Part shown: one piece after another, positions 14,260-23,994 of the stretch | Position numbering within the stretch: the first letter of the stretch is position 1 | How the letters are laid out: every line of letters begins with the position of its first letter | Origin: Comamonadaceae bacterium | GTDB lineage: Bacteria; Pseudomonadota; Gammaproteobacteria; Burkholderiales; Burkholderiaceae_C | Reading direction: 5' to 3' | DNA: 64,000 bases | Assembly (NCBI GenBank): GCA_009996515.1 | Contig: JAACZV010000023.1 | Coordinates: forward strand, 1-64,000 | The notes under the pieces: model-generated | Told to the model about the DNA's origin: nothing | Databases searched by the model: none | Seen by the model: only the letters and a program-made list of their open reading frames with translations | Translations under genes and position numbers: made by a program

Positions 14260-16077
14260 TCAGGCCGCCAGCAGGGCGGAGCTGCCGGCCTTGCGGCGGT
14301 CGACGAAGAAGCGGCTGCCGCCCACGAGGCCCTTGGCCACGCGCTTGGGCTCGGCCAGCGCCGCGCTCAGCGCCCGTGCGTTCTCGAAATGCCCCGGCAG
14401 GTGCAGCACGGCGCCGGCGGAGATCGTCGGCAGCGGATGGAAGCTGGGCTGGTTCTGGCGGTTCAGCGTCTCGTAGCCGCCGGCGGCCAGGTGCTCGGCA
14501 GAGAAGAAGCTGCGCACGCCGGCGTCGAAGGCCTCGCAGACGCGCGCGAGCCGGGCTTCCCAGTCGGCGCTGCTGAGCACCATGACGAAGTCGTCGCCGC
14601 CGATATGGCCCACGAAGTCCAGCTGCGGGTCGGCGGCCTGGGTCAGCACGCGCGCGGCCAGGCGGATGATGTCGTCGCCGACGCGGTAGCCGTAGACGTC
14701 GTTGAAGGGCTTGAAGTGGTCGATGTCCCAGACCACGGCGACGAAGGTCTCGCCGGCCTCGATGAGACCGTCGAGGTGGTGGTCTATGGGCACGTTGCCG
14801 GGCAGCAGCGTCAGCGGATTGGCGTAGCGGGCCGCGTGCACCTGCAGGTCGGACACGGCCTTGAGCAGGTCGGAGCTACGGCCCGAGCCGAAGTAGGCGC
14901 CGTCGCGGGTGACGATGAAGCCGTCCATCAGCAGCCGCTCGTCCAGGTTGGCCAGCGCGTCGCTCATGGTCCGCAGCGGCGTCGTCACGTCGACGACCAG
15001 CGGGTTGGCGTCCATCAGCTCCACGCAGCTGCGCTTGTCGAAGATGTCCATGAAGTAGCGCTCGGTGCTGCGCTTGAGCACATGCAGCGAGCGCAGCACG
15101 CCGATGGGGCGCTGCAGCTCGTCCAGCACGGGAATGGCCAGCAGCTGGTCGTCGGCGTGGAACAGGTCGATGATGCTGCGGCAGCTGGTGGCGGCCGTGA
15201 CGGTGGGGCCGCGGCGGGCGAGCTGGCCGGCGCTGGTGATGGCGCCCTGGGCCAGCGGCAGCGCGAGGTCGTTGAGCAGCAGGCGCGGCTGGGCATCGGC
15301 GGCCAGGCGGCCGCTCCACTGCGCGCTCAGCGAGGCCCGCGGCTTGGCACTGGGGCGGGCGAACAGATAGCCCTGGCAGATGGTCAGGCCCAGGCGGCGC
15401 AGCACGTCCAGGTCGGGCTCCTGCTCCAGGCCCTCGGCGACCACCTCGCAGCCGCTGGTGGCGGCCATCTCGACGATGGAGCGTACGAACTGCTGCTTCA
15501 GCGGCTCCTGGGCGATGCCGTCGATGAAGTGGCGGTCGATCTTGACGAAGTCGGGCCGCATCTCCATCCAGCGGCGCAGCGAAGCGAAGCCCTCGCCCAG
15601 GTCGTCCAGCGCGACGCGAAAGCCGCGCTCGCGCAGCGCCTGCAGCGCGTCGCCCAACTGGGCCAGGTCTTCGATGGGGCGGGTCTCGGTCAGCTCGATG
15701 ACCACGCGCGAGGTGGGCAGGCCCAGCTCGGCCAGCTCGGCGGCCAGCAGCCCGGCGTCCGTGCGCGCGGCCAGCAGCGTGTCGGCGGTGACGTTGAGGA
15801 AGAGCTGGCCCGGCAGGCGCAAGGCCTTGAAGCGCCGGGTGGCGCGCTGCACGATGAGGCGCTCCAGCTCCACCAGGCGGCCCAGCCGGGCGGCGGCCTC
15901 GAACAGCACCAGCGGCGAATGCAGCGGGCCATCGGCCGGTGCCCGCGTCAGCGCCTCGAAGCCGTAGATCTCGGCGCGGTCGATGGCGATCAGCGGCTGG
16001 AAATGGATGTCGAAGCTGCGCTGCTCGATCAGTCGGGCAAGGGCATCGGCAAGAGGGTCGGGCGCGCTGGCGCGCAT
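14260..16077 (-). CDS. EAL-CBS-GGDEF cyclic-di-GMP turnover protein
   Basis: The 605-residue soluble protein starts with an EAL domain (about 10-245) that keeps the catalytic set: [47 protein letters not shown] and CQGYLF. A tandem CBS pair follows (about 275-400), then a GGDEF domain (about 425-590) with [13 protein letters not shown] and a GGDDF signature. The variant D in place of E may still allow cyclase activity, or the domain may only bind GTP. No RxxD inhibitory site is seen. Phosphodiesterase activity is the safer prediction. The chemoreceptor gene follows 40 bases downstream. Confidence 0.88.
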   Translation of the reverse strand: MRASAPDPLADALARLIEQRSFDIHFQPLIAIDRAEIYGFEALTRAPADGPLHSPLVLFEAAARLGRLVELERLIVQRATRRFKALRLPGQLFLNVTADTLLAARTDAGLLAAELAELGLPTSRVVIELTETRPIEDLAQLGDALQALRERGFRVALDDLGEGFASLRRWMEMRPDFVKIDRHFIDGIAQEPLKQQFVRSIVEMAATSGCEVVAEGLEQEPDLDVLRRLGLTICQGYLFARPSAKPRASLSAQWSGRLAADAQPRLLLNDLALPLAQGAITSAGQLARRGPTVTAATSCRSIIDLFHADDQLLAIPVLDELQRPIGVLRSLHVLKRSTERYFMDIFDKRSCVELMDANPLVVDVTTPLRTMSDALANLDERLLMDGFIVTRDGAYFGSGRSSDLLKAVSDLQVHAARYANPLTLLPGNVPIDHHLDGLIEAGETFVAVVWDIDHFKPFNDVYGYRVGDDIIRLAARVLTQAADPQLDFVGHIGGDDFVMVLSSADWEARLARVCEAFDAGVRSFFSAEHLAAGGYETLNRQNQPSFHPLPTISAGAVLHLPGHFENARALSAALAEPKRVAKGLVGGSRFFVDRRKAGSSALLAA

Positions 16078-16097
16078 GGGAGGCTCCGGATCGGCGC

Positions 16098-16122
16098 GCC
16101 GGCCCGGGACATCCGGGCCGGC
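16098..16122 (-). terminator. Hairpin between recJ and the EAL protein gene
   Basis: Arms GCCGGCCCGG (16098-16107) and CCGGGCCGGC (16113-16122) pair perfectly around a 5-base loop, 74 bases after the recJ stop. There is no T-run, so terminator function is a guess. Confidence 0.4.
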
Positions 16123-16195
16123 GGCGCGGATTCTTGAAAGCCGGCATGACAGCCCGGTGAAGAGAGGCGGCGGGCCGGCGGCCGCGCCAAATCCT

Positions 16196-17932
16196 TCACA
16201 TCTGAGCCGCCTCGATGACGTACTGGATGCGCTGCTGGCCCTGCCATTCGTCCAGGCTCAGCCGGTAGGCCAGGCAGGCCCGCTCGGGCAGCATGTCGAT
16301 GTGGTTGAACCAGATTGCATCGATCAGCCGGCCGGCCTGGCGCAGACGCAGCTTCAGGTGCTTCTCGCCCACCAGCCGCTGCGACACCAGCTCGAAGCGG
16401 TCGCAGAAGACGGGCGGCTCGAAGCCCTGGCCCCAGACCTGGGCGTCCAGCAGCCTGGCCGTCTCGGGCGTGGCGGCGTCGGCGGGCAGGGCACCGTCGT
16501 GGCGCAGCGTGCGGGTCAGGTCTTGTTCGTCCAGCCATTCCTCGGCCACGCGGGCCAGGGCCAGCGCGAAACGCTGCACGAGGCCCACGTCGCCGGCCGC
16601 CAGCGTCGCGCCGGCGGCCATCGCATGGCCGCCGAACTTGGCCAGCAGCTCGGGCTCGCGCTTGGCGACCAGGTCCAGCGCGTCGCGCAGGTGGAAGCCC
16701 GGTATGGAGCGCCCCGAGCCCTTGAGCTGCCCGTCGGCGCCGCGCGCGAACACGAAGGTGGGGCGGTGCACGCGGTCCTTGATGCGCGAGGCGACGATGC
16801 CCACCACACCCTCGTGGAACTCGGCGTCGAACAGCGCGACGGCGGGCGGCAGCGCGCCTTGCAGCGCCTCGATCAGGCCGTCCAGCCGCGCCTCGGCCAT
16901 CTCACGCATGCCGCTCTCGATCTCGCGGCGCTCGCGGTTGATGGCGTCCAGCTGCGTGGCCAGCGCCAGCGCGCGCTCGGGGTCGTCCGTGGTCAGGCAT
17001 TCGATGCCCAGCGTCATGTCGGCCAGCCGCCCGGCGGCGTTGATGCGCGGGCCCAGCGCAAAGCCCAGGTCGAAGCCCTGGGCCTTGCCGGCATCGCGCT
17101 TGGAGGCGCTGAAGAGTGCCATCACGCCCGGCTGGCCGCGGCCCGAGCGCATGCGCCTCAGGCCTTGCGCGACCAGGCGGCGGTTGTTGGCGTCGAGCTT
17201 GACGACGTCGGCCACGGTGCCCAGCGCGACCAGATCCAGCAGGCCGTCCAGCCGGGGCTCGGGCGAGGGCAGGGCCTGGCGCGCGCGCAGCTCGGCGCGC
17301 AGGCCCAGCAGCACGTAGAAGGCCACGCCCACGCCGGCCAGCGACTTGCTCGCGAACGTGCAGCCGGGCTGGTTGGGGTTGACTATGGCCTCGGCCTCGG
17401 GAACCACGACCGTGCCGTCGACCAGCGCCGGCAGGTGGTGGTCGGTCACCAGCACCTTCAGCCCGCGCGCGCGTGCATGGGCCACGCCGGCCAGGCTGGC
17501 GATGCCGTTGTCCACCGTGACCAGCAGGTCGGGCTGCTGCTCCAGCGCCAGGTCCACGATGGTGGGCGTCAGGCCGTAGCCATGCACGGCACGGTCGGGC
17601 ACCACATAGCCCAGCTGCTCGGGCCGCGCGCCCAGCAGGCGCAGGCCGCGCAGCATGACGGCGCAGGCGGTGGCGCCGTCGCAGTCGTAGTCGGCCACGA
17701 TGACGATGCGCTCGCCGCGCTGCAGCGCGTCGGCCAGCAGCCGGCCGGCGTCCGGCAGGCCCTTGAGCCCGGCGGGCGGCAGCAGCTGGGCCAGGCTGTC
17801 GTCCAGCTCGGCCGCCTCGCGCACGCCGCGGGCGGCCAGCAGCCGGGCCAGCAGCGGTGCGACGCCGGCCTGCTCCAGCGCCCAGGCGGTGCGCGGCGGC
17901 ACCTCGCGTTCGACCAGTCGCGGCGGGTTCAC
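16196..17932 (-). CDS. recJ: Single-stranded-DNA-specific exonuclease RecJ
   Basis: The 578-residue product has the DHH phosphoesterase core: VADYDCDGATACAVML, VTVDNGIAS, VTDHHLPAL and LVALGTVADVV. The DHHA1 part shows GSGRSIPGFHL and FGGHAMAAGATL, followed by the C-terminal OB-type region. RecJ degrades single-stranded DNA 5' to 3' in recombination and mismatch repair. The GTG start at 17932 overlaps the TGA of the upstream gene (GTGA), and the frame further upstream belongs to that gene's shadow. Length matches other RecJ proteins. Confidence 0.93.
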   Translation of the reverse strand: MNPPRLVEREVPPRTAWALEQAGVAPLLARLLAARGVREAAELDDSLAQLLPPAGLKGLPDAGRLLADALQRGERIVIVADYDCDGATACAVMLRGLRLLGARPEQLGYVVPDRAVHGYGLTPTIVDLALEQQPDLLVTVDNGIASLAGVAHARARGLKVLVTDHHLPALVDGTVVVPEAEAIVNPNQPGCTFASKSLAGVGVAFYVLLGLRAELRARQALPSPEPRLDGLLDLVALGTVADVVKLDANNRRLVAQGLRRMRSGRGQPGVMALFSASKRDAGKAQGFDLGFALGPRINAAGRLADMTLGIECLTTDDPERALALATQLDAINRERREIESGMREMAEARLDGLIEALQGALPPAVALFDAEFHEGVVGIVASRIKDRVHRPTFVFARGADGQLKGSGRSIPGFHLRDALDLVAKREPELLAKFGGHAMAAGATLAAGDVGLVQRFALALARVAEEWLDEQDLTRTLRHDGALPADAATPETARLLDAQVWGQGFEPPVFCDRFELVSQRLVGEKHLKLRLRQAGRLIDAIWFNHIDMLPERACLAYRLSLDEWQGQQRIQYVIEAAQM

Positions 17933-18813
17933 AGGCTCTCCAGCACGGCGGCGGCGTCGGGGGCGCGCAGGCGCCGCCTGAGCTTTTCCATCAGCGACAG
18001 CGGCTGGGCCGTGAAACGGCGCGCGAAGCGGTCGCCGCTGAGCGTCAGGCTGGCCAGCGGCCGGGCCAGCGGGCCGGCGTCCAGGCGCTGCCAGGCCTCG
18101 GCCCAGGCAGCGAGGTCGCCGCTGAGCAGCGGCCCGGTCAGTCGGGCGTCCACCGTGATGTCGGCGGGCCGGCCGTTGGAGCGGCCGATGTCGGCGATCC
18201 ACACCGAGTTGATGGCCAGCTCGCCGCGCGCCTCGCGCTCTACGTTCAGCGCATGGCCGTGCAGCAGCATCTGCGCCTCGTTCTGCCAGCGGCGCAGCAG
18301 GCGGCTGTCGGGCAGCCAGGGCTCGATGGGGCGGCCGGCGGCGCGCTCCACGCTGGCCACGGCGGCGCCTTCCAGCGCGTCCAGCGCCGTCGCATGGCCC
18401 AGCGCCCAGCGCGTCGCGTCCAGCAGCCGCCAATGCCAGCCTTCGTGCTCGGGCCAGAGCTCCTGCAGCAGGCCGGCAAAGCGCGCCGCGTCGGACTCGG
18501 ACAGGCGCAGCGCCGCCGGCGGCAGCACGTCCACGCCGTCGGTGCCCACGGCCAGGTGCACGGGCGTCAGCAGTGCCCAGGCCAGCTCGGGCCCGGCGTC
18601 CACGGCCCAGGCGGCGGCGCTGGGCAGGGCCTGGCCACGCAGCGCGGCCAGCGCCAGCTGGTGCGGTGGATGGGGCGAGAACTCGTCACTGCCCCAGGTC
18701 TGGTCGGGGCTGAGGCGGGCCAGCTGCGCCGTCAGGTTGGGCAGCGACAGGGCGCCGAAGGCATGCCGCGCGGCCTCGTCCAGCGCGCCGGCATGGGGAA
18801 TCATCAGATGCAT
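17929..18813 (-). CDS. Conserved protein encoded upstream of recJ (COG4255-like)
   Basis: The 294-residue protein starts MHLMIPHAGALDEAARHAFG and contains WHWRLLDATRWALGHA and a SVWIADIGRSNG-like segment. It resembles the uncharacterised COG4255-type proteins that are often annotated loosely as phosphoglycerate mutase-like and sit beside recJ in betaproteobacteria; this recall is not checked. No metal-binding motif of true alkaline-phosphatase-fold mutases is obvious, so I would not assign that activity. The start at 18813 is preferred to the ATG at 18855. It is translationally coupled to recJ. Confidence 0.65.
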   Translation of the reverse strand: MHLMIPHAGALDEAARHAFGALSLPNLTAQLARLSPDQTWGSDEFSPHPPHQLALAALRGQALPSAAAWAVDAGPELAWALLTPVHLAVGTDGVDVLPPAALRLSESDAARFAGLLQELWPEHEGWHWRLLDATRWALGHATALDALEGAAVASVERAAGRPIEPWLPDSRLLRRWQNEAQMLLHGHALNVEREARGELAINSVWIADIGRSNGRPADITVDARLTGPLLSGDLAAWAEAWQRLDAGPLARPLASLTLSGDRFARRFTAQPLSLMEKLRRRLRAPDAAAVLESL

Positions 18814-18844
18814 GGCCGGATTATCCCGAGGGGCGTTCAAGGCC

Positions 18845-18862
18845 CTGTCATACAAGCTTCAT
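18845..18862 (+). promoter_or_regulatory. Pho-box-like direct repeat upstream of ppk1
   Basis: CTGTCAT-ACAA-GCTTCAT has the 11-base period of a PhoB site; the first half is perfect and the second matches at four of seven positions. It ends only 12 bases before the ppk1 start, which is awkward for a standard PhoB-activated promoter. Confidence 0.3.
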
Positions 18863-18874
18863 ACACTTTTCTTC

Positions 18875-20947
18875 ATGACCGCCCCGACCCCGTTGAAGCT
18901 GCTCAACCGCGAACAGGCCATCCTGGAGTTCAACCGTCGCGTGCTGGCCCAGGCTCAGCGCGAGGACGTGCCGCTGCTGGAGCGGCTGCGCTACATCTGC
19001 ATCGTGTCCAGCAACTTGGACGAGTTCTTCGAGGTGCGCTTCGCCGACATGCTGGAGGCCGCGCGCGACCCGCTCAGCAACTTGACGGCCCAGGATGTGG
19101 AGCGCGTGGGCCGCGCGGCGCACACGCTGATCGACGAGCAATACCATGTCTTCAACGAGCAGCTGACGCCGCTGCTGCAGCGCGAGGGCATCGTCATCCT
19201 CAACCATGCCGACCGCGACGAGCCGCAGCGGCGCTGGGTGCAGAAGTTCTTCGAGCGCGAGGTCAAGCCGCTGCTGATGCCGGTGGGGCTGGACCCGGCC
19301 CACCCCTTCCCGCAGGTGGCCAACAAGTCGCTGCACTTCATCGCGCGGCTGTCGGGCAAGGATGCCTTCGGCCGCGACAACCGCATCGCCATCGTCAAGG
19401 TGCCGCGCGTGCTGCCGCGCGTCATCAAGCTGCCGGACGCGCTCAGCCATGGCCGCCAGGCCTATGTGATGCTGACCAGCGTGATCCGTGCCCACCTGGA
19501 GGAGTTGTTCCCGGGCCGCAAGGTGGAGGCCTTCTCGCAGTTCCGCGTCACGCGCGACTCCGACCTGGAGGTGGACGAGGAGGAGATCGCCAACCTGCGC
19601 CATGCGCTGCGCTCGGGGCTGACGACGCGGCACTTCGGCCGCGCGGTGCGGCTGGAGGTCGTCAACACCTGCCCGGCCGAGCTGTCGGAGTTCCTGCTGG
19701 AGCAGTTCGGCCTGCCCGCCGCGGCGCTGTACCGGGTCAACGGGCCGGTCAACCTGGTGCGCCTGAACGAGCTCATCGACCAGACCGATGCGCCCGAGCT
19801 GCGCTTCCAGCCCTTCGAGCCGGCCTGGCCCACGGGCCGGCTGCCGCGCCACAAGTCCATCTTCGAGCGGCTGAAGAAGGGCGACGTGCTGCTGCACCAT
19901 CCGTTCGAGAGCTTCGAGCCCGTCGTGCAGATGCTGCGCGAGGCGGTGGCGGACCCCGATGTGCTGGCCATCAAGCAGACCATCTACCGCACCGGCGCCA
20001 AGTCGGAGCTGATGGACCTGCTCATCGAGGCGGCGCGGCGCGGCAAGGAGGTCATGGCCGTCGTGGAGCTGAAGGCGCGCTTCGACGAGGAGGCCAACAT
20101 CAACTGGGCCGAGCGCCTGGAGGCCGTGGGCGCGCAGGTGGTGTACGGCATCGTCGGCTACAAGACCCACGCCAAGCTGCTGCTGGTGATGCGGCGCGAG
20201 AACGGCCGGCTGCGTCGCTACGCCCATATGTCGACCGGCAACTACAACCCCAAGACGGCGCGGCTCTACACCGACCTGGGCCTGCTGACGGCCGATGCCG
20301 AGCTGACGGCCGACGCCGACTCGGTGTTCCGCCAGCTGGCCTCGCTGGGCAAGTTCAAGGCGCCGCGGCGCATGCTGCTGGCGCCCTTCAACATGCACGG
20401 CCGCATGCTGGAGCTGCTGGCCCAGGTGGAGGCCGCGGCGCGGGCCGGCTATGCGGGGGCGCGGGTGGTCGTCAAGATCAATGCGCTGACCGATGCCGAG
20501 CTCATCCAGGGCCTGCTGCGCACGGGCCAGGCCGGCGCGCGCATCGACCTCATCGTGCGCGGCGCCTGCATGCTGCCGCCGGGCCTGCCGGGCGTCAGCG
20601 ACCACATCGTCGTGCGCTCCGTCGTCGGCCGCTTCCTGGAACATTCGCGCGTCTGCTATTTCCGCTGGGCCGAGGCCACGGCGACGGACGACGGCGAGGC
20701 CTTGTTCCTGTCCAGCGCCGACTGGATGAGCCGCAACATGTTCCGCCGCATCGAGGTGGCCTGGCCGGTGCTGGATGCCAAGCTGCGCCAGCGCGTCATC
20801 GACGAGGCGCTGCAGCCCTATCTGCACGACACCCTGGACGCCTGGCAGCTGGGCCCCGATGGCCGTTCGACGCGGGTCGATGCCCATGGCACGGTCAGCG
20901 CCCAGCAGGCGCTGATGCGGCGCTACTCCGACGAGGGGCCGCAGTGA
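18875..20947 (+). CDS. ppk1: Polyphosphate kinase 1
   Basis: The 690-residue product is a full PPK1: N-terminal domain (LNREQAILEFNRRVLAQA, the NNLDEFFEVR-type segment as SNLDEFFEVRF), head domain, and two C-terminal PLD-like domains. The phosphorylated histidine lies in RYAHMSTGNYNPKTARLYTD. IKQTIYRTG and VELKARFDEEANI are also conserved. The enzyme makes long-chain polyphosphate from ATP. It is followed by sixA in a TGATG overlap, and ppx converges just beyond. The ATG is the only start compatible with the conserved N-terminus. Confidence 0.95.
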   Translation: MTAPTPLKLLNREQAILEFNRRVLAQAQREDVPLLERLRYICIVSSNLDEFFEVRFADMLEAARDPLSNLTAQDVERVGRAAHTLIDEQYHVFNEQLTPLLQREGIVILNHADRDEPQRRWVQKFFEREVKPLLMPVGLDPAHPFPQVANKSLHFIARLSGKDAFGRDNRIAIVKVPRVLPRVIKLPDALSHGRQAYVMLTSVIRAHLEELFPGRKVEAFSQFRVTRDSDLEVDEEEIANLRHALRSGLTTRHFGRAVRLEVVNTCPAELSEFLLEQFGLPAAALYRVNGPVNLVRLNELIDQTDAPELRFQPFEPAWPTGRLPRHKSIFERLKKGDVLLHHPFESFEPVVQMLREAVADPDVLAIKQTIYRTGAKSELMDLLIEAARRGKEVMAVVELKARFDEEANINWAERLEAVGAQVVYGIVGYKTHAKLLLVMRRENGRLRRYAHMSTGNYNPKTARLYTDLGLLTADAELTADADSVFRQLASLGKFKAPRRMLLAPFNMHGRMLELLAQVEAAARAGYAGARVVVKINALTDAELIQGLLRTGQAGARIDLIVRGACMLPPGLPGVSDHIVVRSVVGRFLEHSRVCYFRWAEATATDDGEALFLSSADWMSRNMFRRIEVAWPVLDAKLRQRVIDEALQPYLHDTLDAWQLGPDGRSTRVDAHGTVSAQQALMRRYSDEGPQ

Positions 20948-21408
20948 TGGACCTGATCCTGTGGCGCCATGCCGAAGCCGAGGTGATCGCATCGGGGCAG
21001 GACGACCTGCTGCGCGTGCTGACGCCCAAGGGCGAGCGCCAGGCGCGGCGCATGGCGGCCTGGCTCAACCACCGGCTGGCGGCGACGACGCGCGTGCTGG
21101 CCAGCCCGGCGCTGCGCTGCCGGCAGACGGCCGAGGCGCTGGGGCGCGAGGTGCGCATCGTGCCGTCCATCGCGCCGGACGCGCCCGTCGCGGCCCTGGT
21201 CCAGGCCGCGCGCTGGCCCAAGTCCAGCGAGCCGGTGCTGATCTGCGGCCACCAGCCCACGCTGGGCCGGCTGGCCGCGCTTCTGCTGGCCGGCGTGGAG
21301 CAGGACTGGGCCGTCAAGAAGGGCGCCGTCTGGTGGCTGCGCTGGCGCCGCCGCGACGGCGAGCCCGAGGTGACGCTGCACGCGGTGCAAGGCCCCGACG
21401 CGCTGTGA
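20947..21408 (+). CDS. sixA: SixA-type histidine phosphatase
   Basis: The 153-residue protein is a histidine-phosphatase-superfamily member of the SixA type. It shows MDLILWRHAEAE (RH nucleophile motif, RHA instead of the common RHG), SPALRCRQTAEAL and VLICGHQPTLGRL with the second catalytic His. SixA proteins dephosphorylate phosphohistidine on signalling or PTS proteins. The start overlaps the ppk1 stop, so the two are translationally linked, which may connect it to polyphosphate control. That link is inference. Confidence 0.85.
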   Translation: MDLILWRHAEAEVIASGQDDLLRVLTPKGERQARRMAAWLNHRLAATTRVLASPALRCRQTAEALGREVRIVPSIAPDAPVAALVQAARWPKSSEPVLICGHQPTLGRLAALLLAGVEQDWAVKKGAVWWLRWRRRDGEPEVTLHAVQGPDAL

Positions 21409-21427
21409 GCGCCGGGCGCCGCCGGGC

Positions 21428-23002
21428 TCAGGCCACGGCCAGTTCCAGCAGCCCCGTGCGCGCCCAGGCCTCGGCCTCCTCCTTCAGCAGGAAGCGCGTG
21501 CGCGCCTGACCGTCGGACCAGCCCTTGGGGCAGCGCAGCGTCAGCCGCCGGCCGTCGCGCGCGAGCACCGGCCCGGCCGCCTGCACCGGCGCACGCGCAT
21601 GGCACAGGATGACGGCCAGGCGCAGCGCGACCAGCTGCTCCAGCAGCGCCGTGTCGGCCAGCTGCGTCTCCAGCTTGCGCAGGCCGCCGCGCTGGCCCAG
21701 GGCCAGCGCGCCCAGGCGCTGCAGCTGGCTGGTCGAGAAGCCCGGCGCGTCCACATGGGCGATCAGGTAGGCGCTGTGGCGGTGGTGGTCGTGGTGCGAG
21801 ACCAGCATGCCGATCTCGTGCAGGGCCGCGGCCCAGCGCAGCTCGCGCAGCAGCTCGGCGGGCGGCTTGGGCACGAGCTGGCGGTACAGCCGCTCGGCCT
21901 GCAGGGCCACGCGCGCGGCCTGGGCGGCGTCTGCGCCGAAGCGGCGCTGCAGCTCGGCCACCGAGGCACCCCGCGGGTCGCGCGCGCCGCTGGGCTGCAG
22001 GCGCTCGGCCAGGTCGAAGATGACTCCCTGGCGCAGCGCGCCCTTGGTGGCCCGCAGCTCGTCGATGCCGAACTGGGTCAGCAGCGTGTAGAGGATGCAC
22101 AGGCCGCCGGCGACGACGGGGCGGCGGTCGTCCTTCAGGCCGGGCAGCTGCAGCCGCTCCGGCGAACCGGCGGCGAGGCATTGCTCGATGCACCAGCGCA
22201 GCGCGGCCGGCGTGATGCGGCCGTCGGTCTGGCCGCTGGCGGCGAGGATCTGCGACACCGCGCCCACCGTGCCCGAGGAGCCCAGCGCCTCCTGCCACAG
22301 CTCGGGGCGGAACAGCGTCAGCGCCTCCTCCAGCTCGGCGCCGGCCGCGACCTGGGCGGCGCGGAAGGCCTCGGCGGTGTAGCGGCCGTCCGCGAAGAAG
22401 CGCAGCGACAGGCCCACGCTGCCGACGCCGAAGGACTCGGCCAGCAGCGGCTTGCGGCCGCGGCCCAGGATCATCTCGGTGGAGCGGCCGCCGATGTCGA
22501 TGACCAGGCGCGGCTTGTTGGACGGCTGCAGGCGCGCGACGCCGGCGAAGATCATGCGGGCCTCCTCGCGGCCGGCAATGACCTCGACGGGATGGCCCAG
22601 CACGGCCTCGGCGCGGGCCAGGAAGGCGTTGCGGTTGCGGGCCTCGCGCAGCGTCTGCGTCGCGACGGCGCGGATGCGCTCGGGCGGGATGCCCGCCAGC
22701 TGCTCGCCGAAGCCCTTCAGGCAGGCCAGGCCGCGCTGCATGGCCTGCTCGGTCAGCATGCCCTGCGCGTCCAGGCCGGCGCCCAGGCGCACGCTCTCCT
22801 TGACGTAGCTGACGCGCTGGTAGCGTTCGCCGCTCAGGCGGGCCAGCTCCAGGCGGAAGCTGTTGGAGCCCAGGTCTATGGCGGCCCAGAGGTTGCTGCC
22901 CGGCGCGCGATGGGGCGCGCCGGGCCCGGGCTGTCCCTCGGCAGGGGCCGGCCGCTTCGTGGCGGCCCGGCGTTGGCGGGCGGAATCGGGGCGCGTCGTC
23001 AT
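21428..23002 (-). CDS. ppx: Exopolyphosphatase (Ppx/GppA family)
   Basis: The 524-residue product has the sugar-kinase-like fold of Ppx/GppA: NLWAAIDLGSNSFRLELARL, ATQTLREARNRNAFL, VIDIGGRSTEMILGRG and GSSGTVGAVSQIL. A C-terminal HD-like helical region follows (ALHEIGMLVSHHDHHRHSAYLI). It removes terminal phosphates from polyphosphate or converts pppGpp to ppGpp. The start MTTRPDS at 23002 precedes a basic, proline-rich leader of about 40 residues. It converges on sixA across 19 bases, and ppk1 and ppx being neighbours supports Ppx over GppA. Confidence 0.9.
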   Translation of the reverse strand: MTTRPDSARQRRAATKRPAPAEGQPGPGAPHRAPGSNLWAAIDLGSNSFRLELARLSGERYQRVSYVKESVRLGAGLDAQGMLTEQAMQRGLACLKGFGEQLAGIPPERIRAVATQTLREARNRNAFLARAEAVLGHPVEVIAGREEARMIFAGVARLQPSNKPRLVIDIGGRSTEMILGRGRKPLLAESFGVGSVGLSLRFFADGRYTAEAFRAAQVAAGAELEEALTLFRPELWQEALGSSGTVGAVSQILAASGQTDGRITPAALRWCIEQCLAAGSPERLQLPGLKDDRRPVVAGGLCILYTLLTQFGIDELRATKGALRQGVIFDLAERLQPSGARDPRGASVAELQRRFGADAAQAARVALQAERLYRQLVPKPPAELLRELRWAAALHEIGMLVSHHDHHRHSAYLIAHVDAPGFSTSQLQRLGALALGQRGGLRKLETQLADTALLEQLVALRLAVILCHARAPVQAAGPVLARDGRRLTLRCPKGWSDGQARTRFLLKEEAEAWARTGLLELAVA

Positions 23003-23069
23003 GGGCGCGGATTGTCGGGGCAAAATTTGACGCCTCTTCCCTCTTCATCACCGCTTGCACGGAGCCGCC

Positions 23070-23933
23070 ATGCTCAAAGAAGAAGTCGACAGCCTCGCAC
23101 CGTCCCGCGATTTCAGTCGCCGCAGCTTCGTGCAGACCACGGTGGGCAGCGGCTTCGCGGCCGCGGTGCTGCCGGTGACGGCGCAGACGATCACGACCGA
23201 CGCGACCGGGCTCGAGGCCGGTCCGGTCACCGTCCCGGTGGGCGACTTCAGGATGCCGGCCTACCGCGCCCAGCCCGCCGGTGCAAAGAGCCCGCCCGTC
23301 GTGCTGGTGGTGTGCGAGATCTTCGGCGTGCACGAGCACATCGCCGATGTGTGCCGGCGCTTTGCCAAACAGGGCTATCTGGCGATCGCGCCCGACCTGT
23401 TCGCGCGCCATGGCAACGCCAGCAGCTACACCGACATCCCCAAGCTCATCAGCGAGGTCGTCAGCAAGGCGACCGATGCGCAGGTCATGGGCGATCTGGA
23501 CGCCACGCTCGCCTGGGCGGCGGCGCAGGGCGGCAACACGGCCAAGCTGGGCATCACCGGCTTCTGCTGGGGCGGCCGCACCACCTGGATCTATGCCGCG
23601 CACAACCCCGGGGTCACCGCCGCCGTGGCCTGGTACGGCCCGGTGGCCCGCGCCTACCACCCGGGCGACAAGAGCGCCGTCGAGCTGGCCGGCCGCATCA
23701 AGGCGCCGGTGCTGGGCCTGTACGGTGCCGCGGACGGCGGCATCCCGGTGCAGACGCTGACCCAGCTGGAGGCCGCGCTGAAGGCCGCGGGCAACACGCA
23801 GTGCGAGTTCGTCGTCTACCCCGACACGCCGCACGCCTTCTATGCCGACTACCGGCCCAGCTACCGCCAGGCGGCGGCCGAGGACGGCTGGGCCCGCTGC
23901 CTGGCCTGGTTCCGCAGGCACGGGGTGGCTTGA
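23070..23933 (+). CDS. Dienelactone-hydrolase-family protein with Tat-like leader
   Basis: The 287-residue product is an alpha/beta hydrolase of the DLH family. It shows VVCEIFGVHEHIADVCRRFA, the nucleophile elbow GFCWGGRTTW with cysteine as nucleophile, a YGAADGGIP acid segment and the DTPHAFYADYRPSY histidine. An N-terminal region with SRRSFVQTTVGSGFAAAVLP resembles a twin-arginine signal, so export of the folded enzyme is likely. The start MLKEEVDS at 23070 is preferred because GGAG lies 9 bases upstream. The substrate is unknown. Confidence 0.85.
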   Translation: MLKEEVDSLAPSRDFSRRSFVQTTVGSGFAAAVLPVTAQTITTDATGLEAGPVTVPVGDFRMPAYRAQPAGAKSPPVVLVVCEIFGVHEHIADVCRRFAKQGYLAIAPDLFARHGNASSYTDIPKLISEVVSKATDAQVMGDLDATLAWAAAQGGNTAKLGITGFCWGGRTTWIYAAHNPGVTAAVAWYGPVARAYHPGDKSAVELAGRIKAPVLGLYGAADGGIPVQTLTQLEAALKAAGNTQCEFVVYPDTPHAFYADYRPSYRQAAAEDGWARCLAWFRRHGVA

Positions 23934-23957
23934 CAGCTCTGCTACGCTGATAGCAGT

Positions 23958-23977
23958 CGGGCCGCAGCAGCGGCCCG
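23958..23977 (+). terminator. Hairpin between the DLH-family and ZIP genes
   Basis: CGGGCCGC (23958-23965) pairs perfectly with GCGGCCCG (23970-23977) around AGCA and is followed by TTGCTTT, a weak T-rich tail. It lies 25 bases after the stop codon. Confidence 0.55.
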
Positions 23978-23994
23978 TTGCTTTGCCAGACCCC

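Noticed and set aside
14260-16077. GGDEF domain as certain diguanylate cyclase
   Set aside because: The signature reads GGDDF and no RxxD site is present, so activity was left open; only the EAL domain has a full catalytic set.
17857-21408. An 1183-codon plus-strand frame across recJ and ppk1
   Set aside because: It is out of frame with ppk1 and antisense to recJ, with Arg/Ala/Gly-rich composition; only the sixA part at the end is a real gene.
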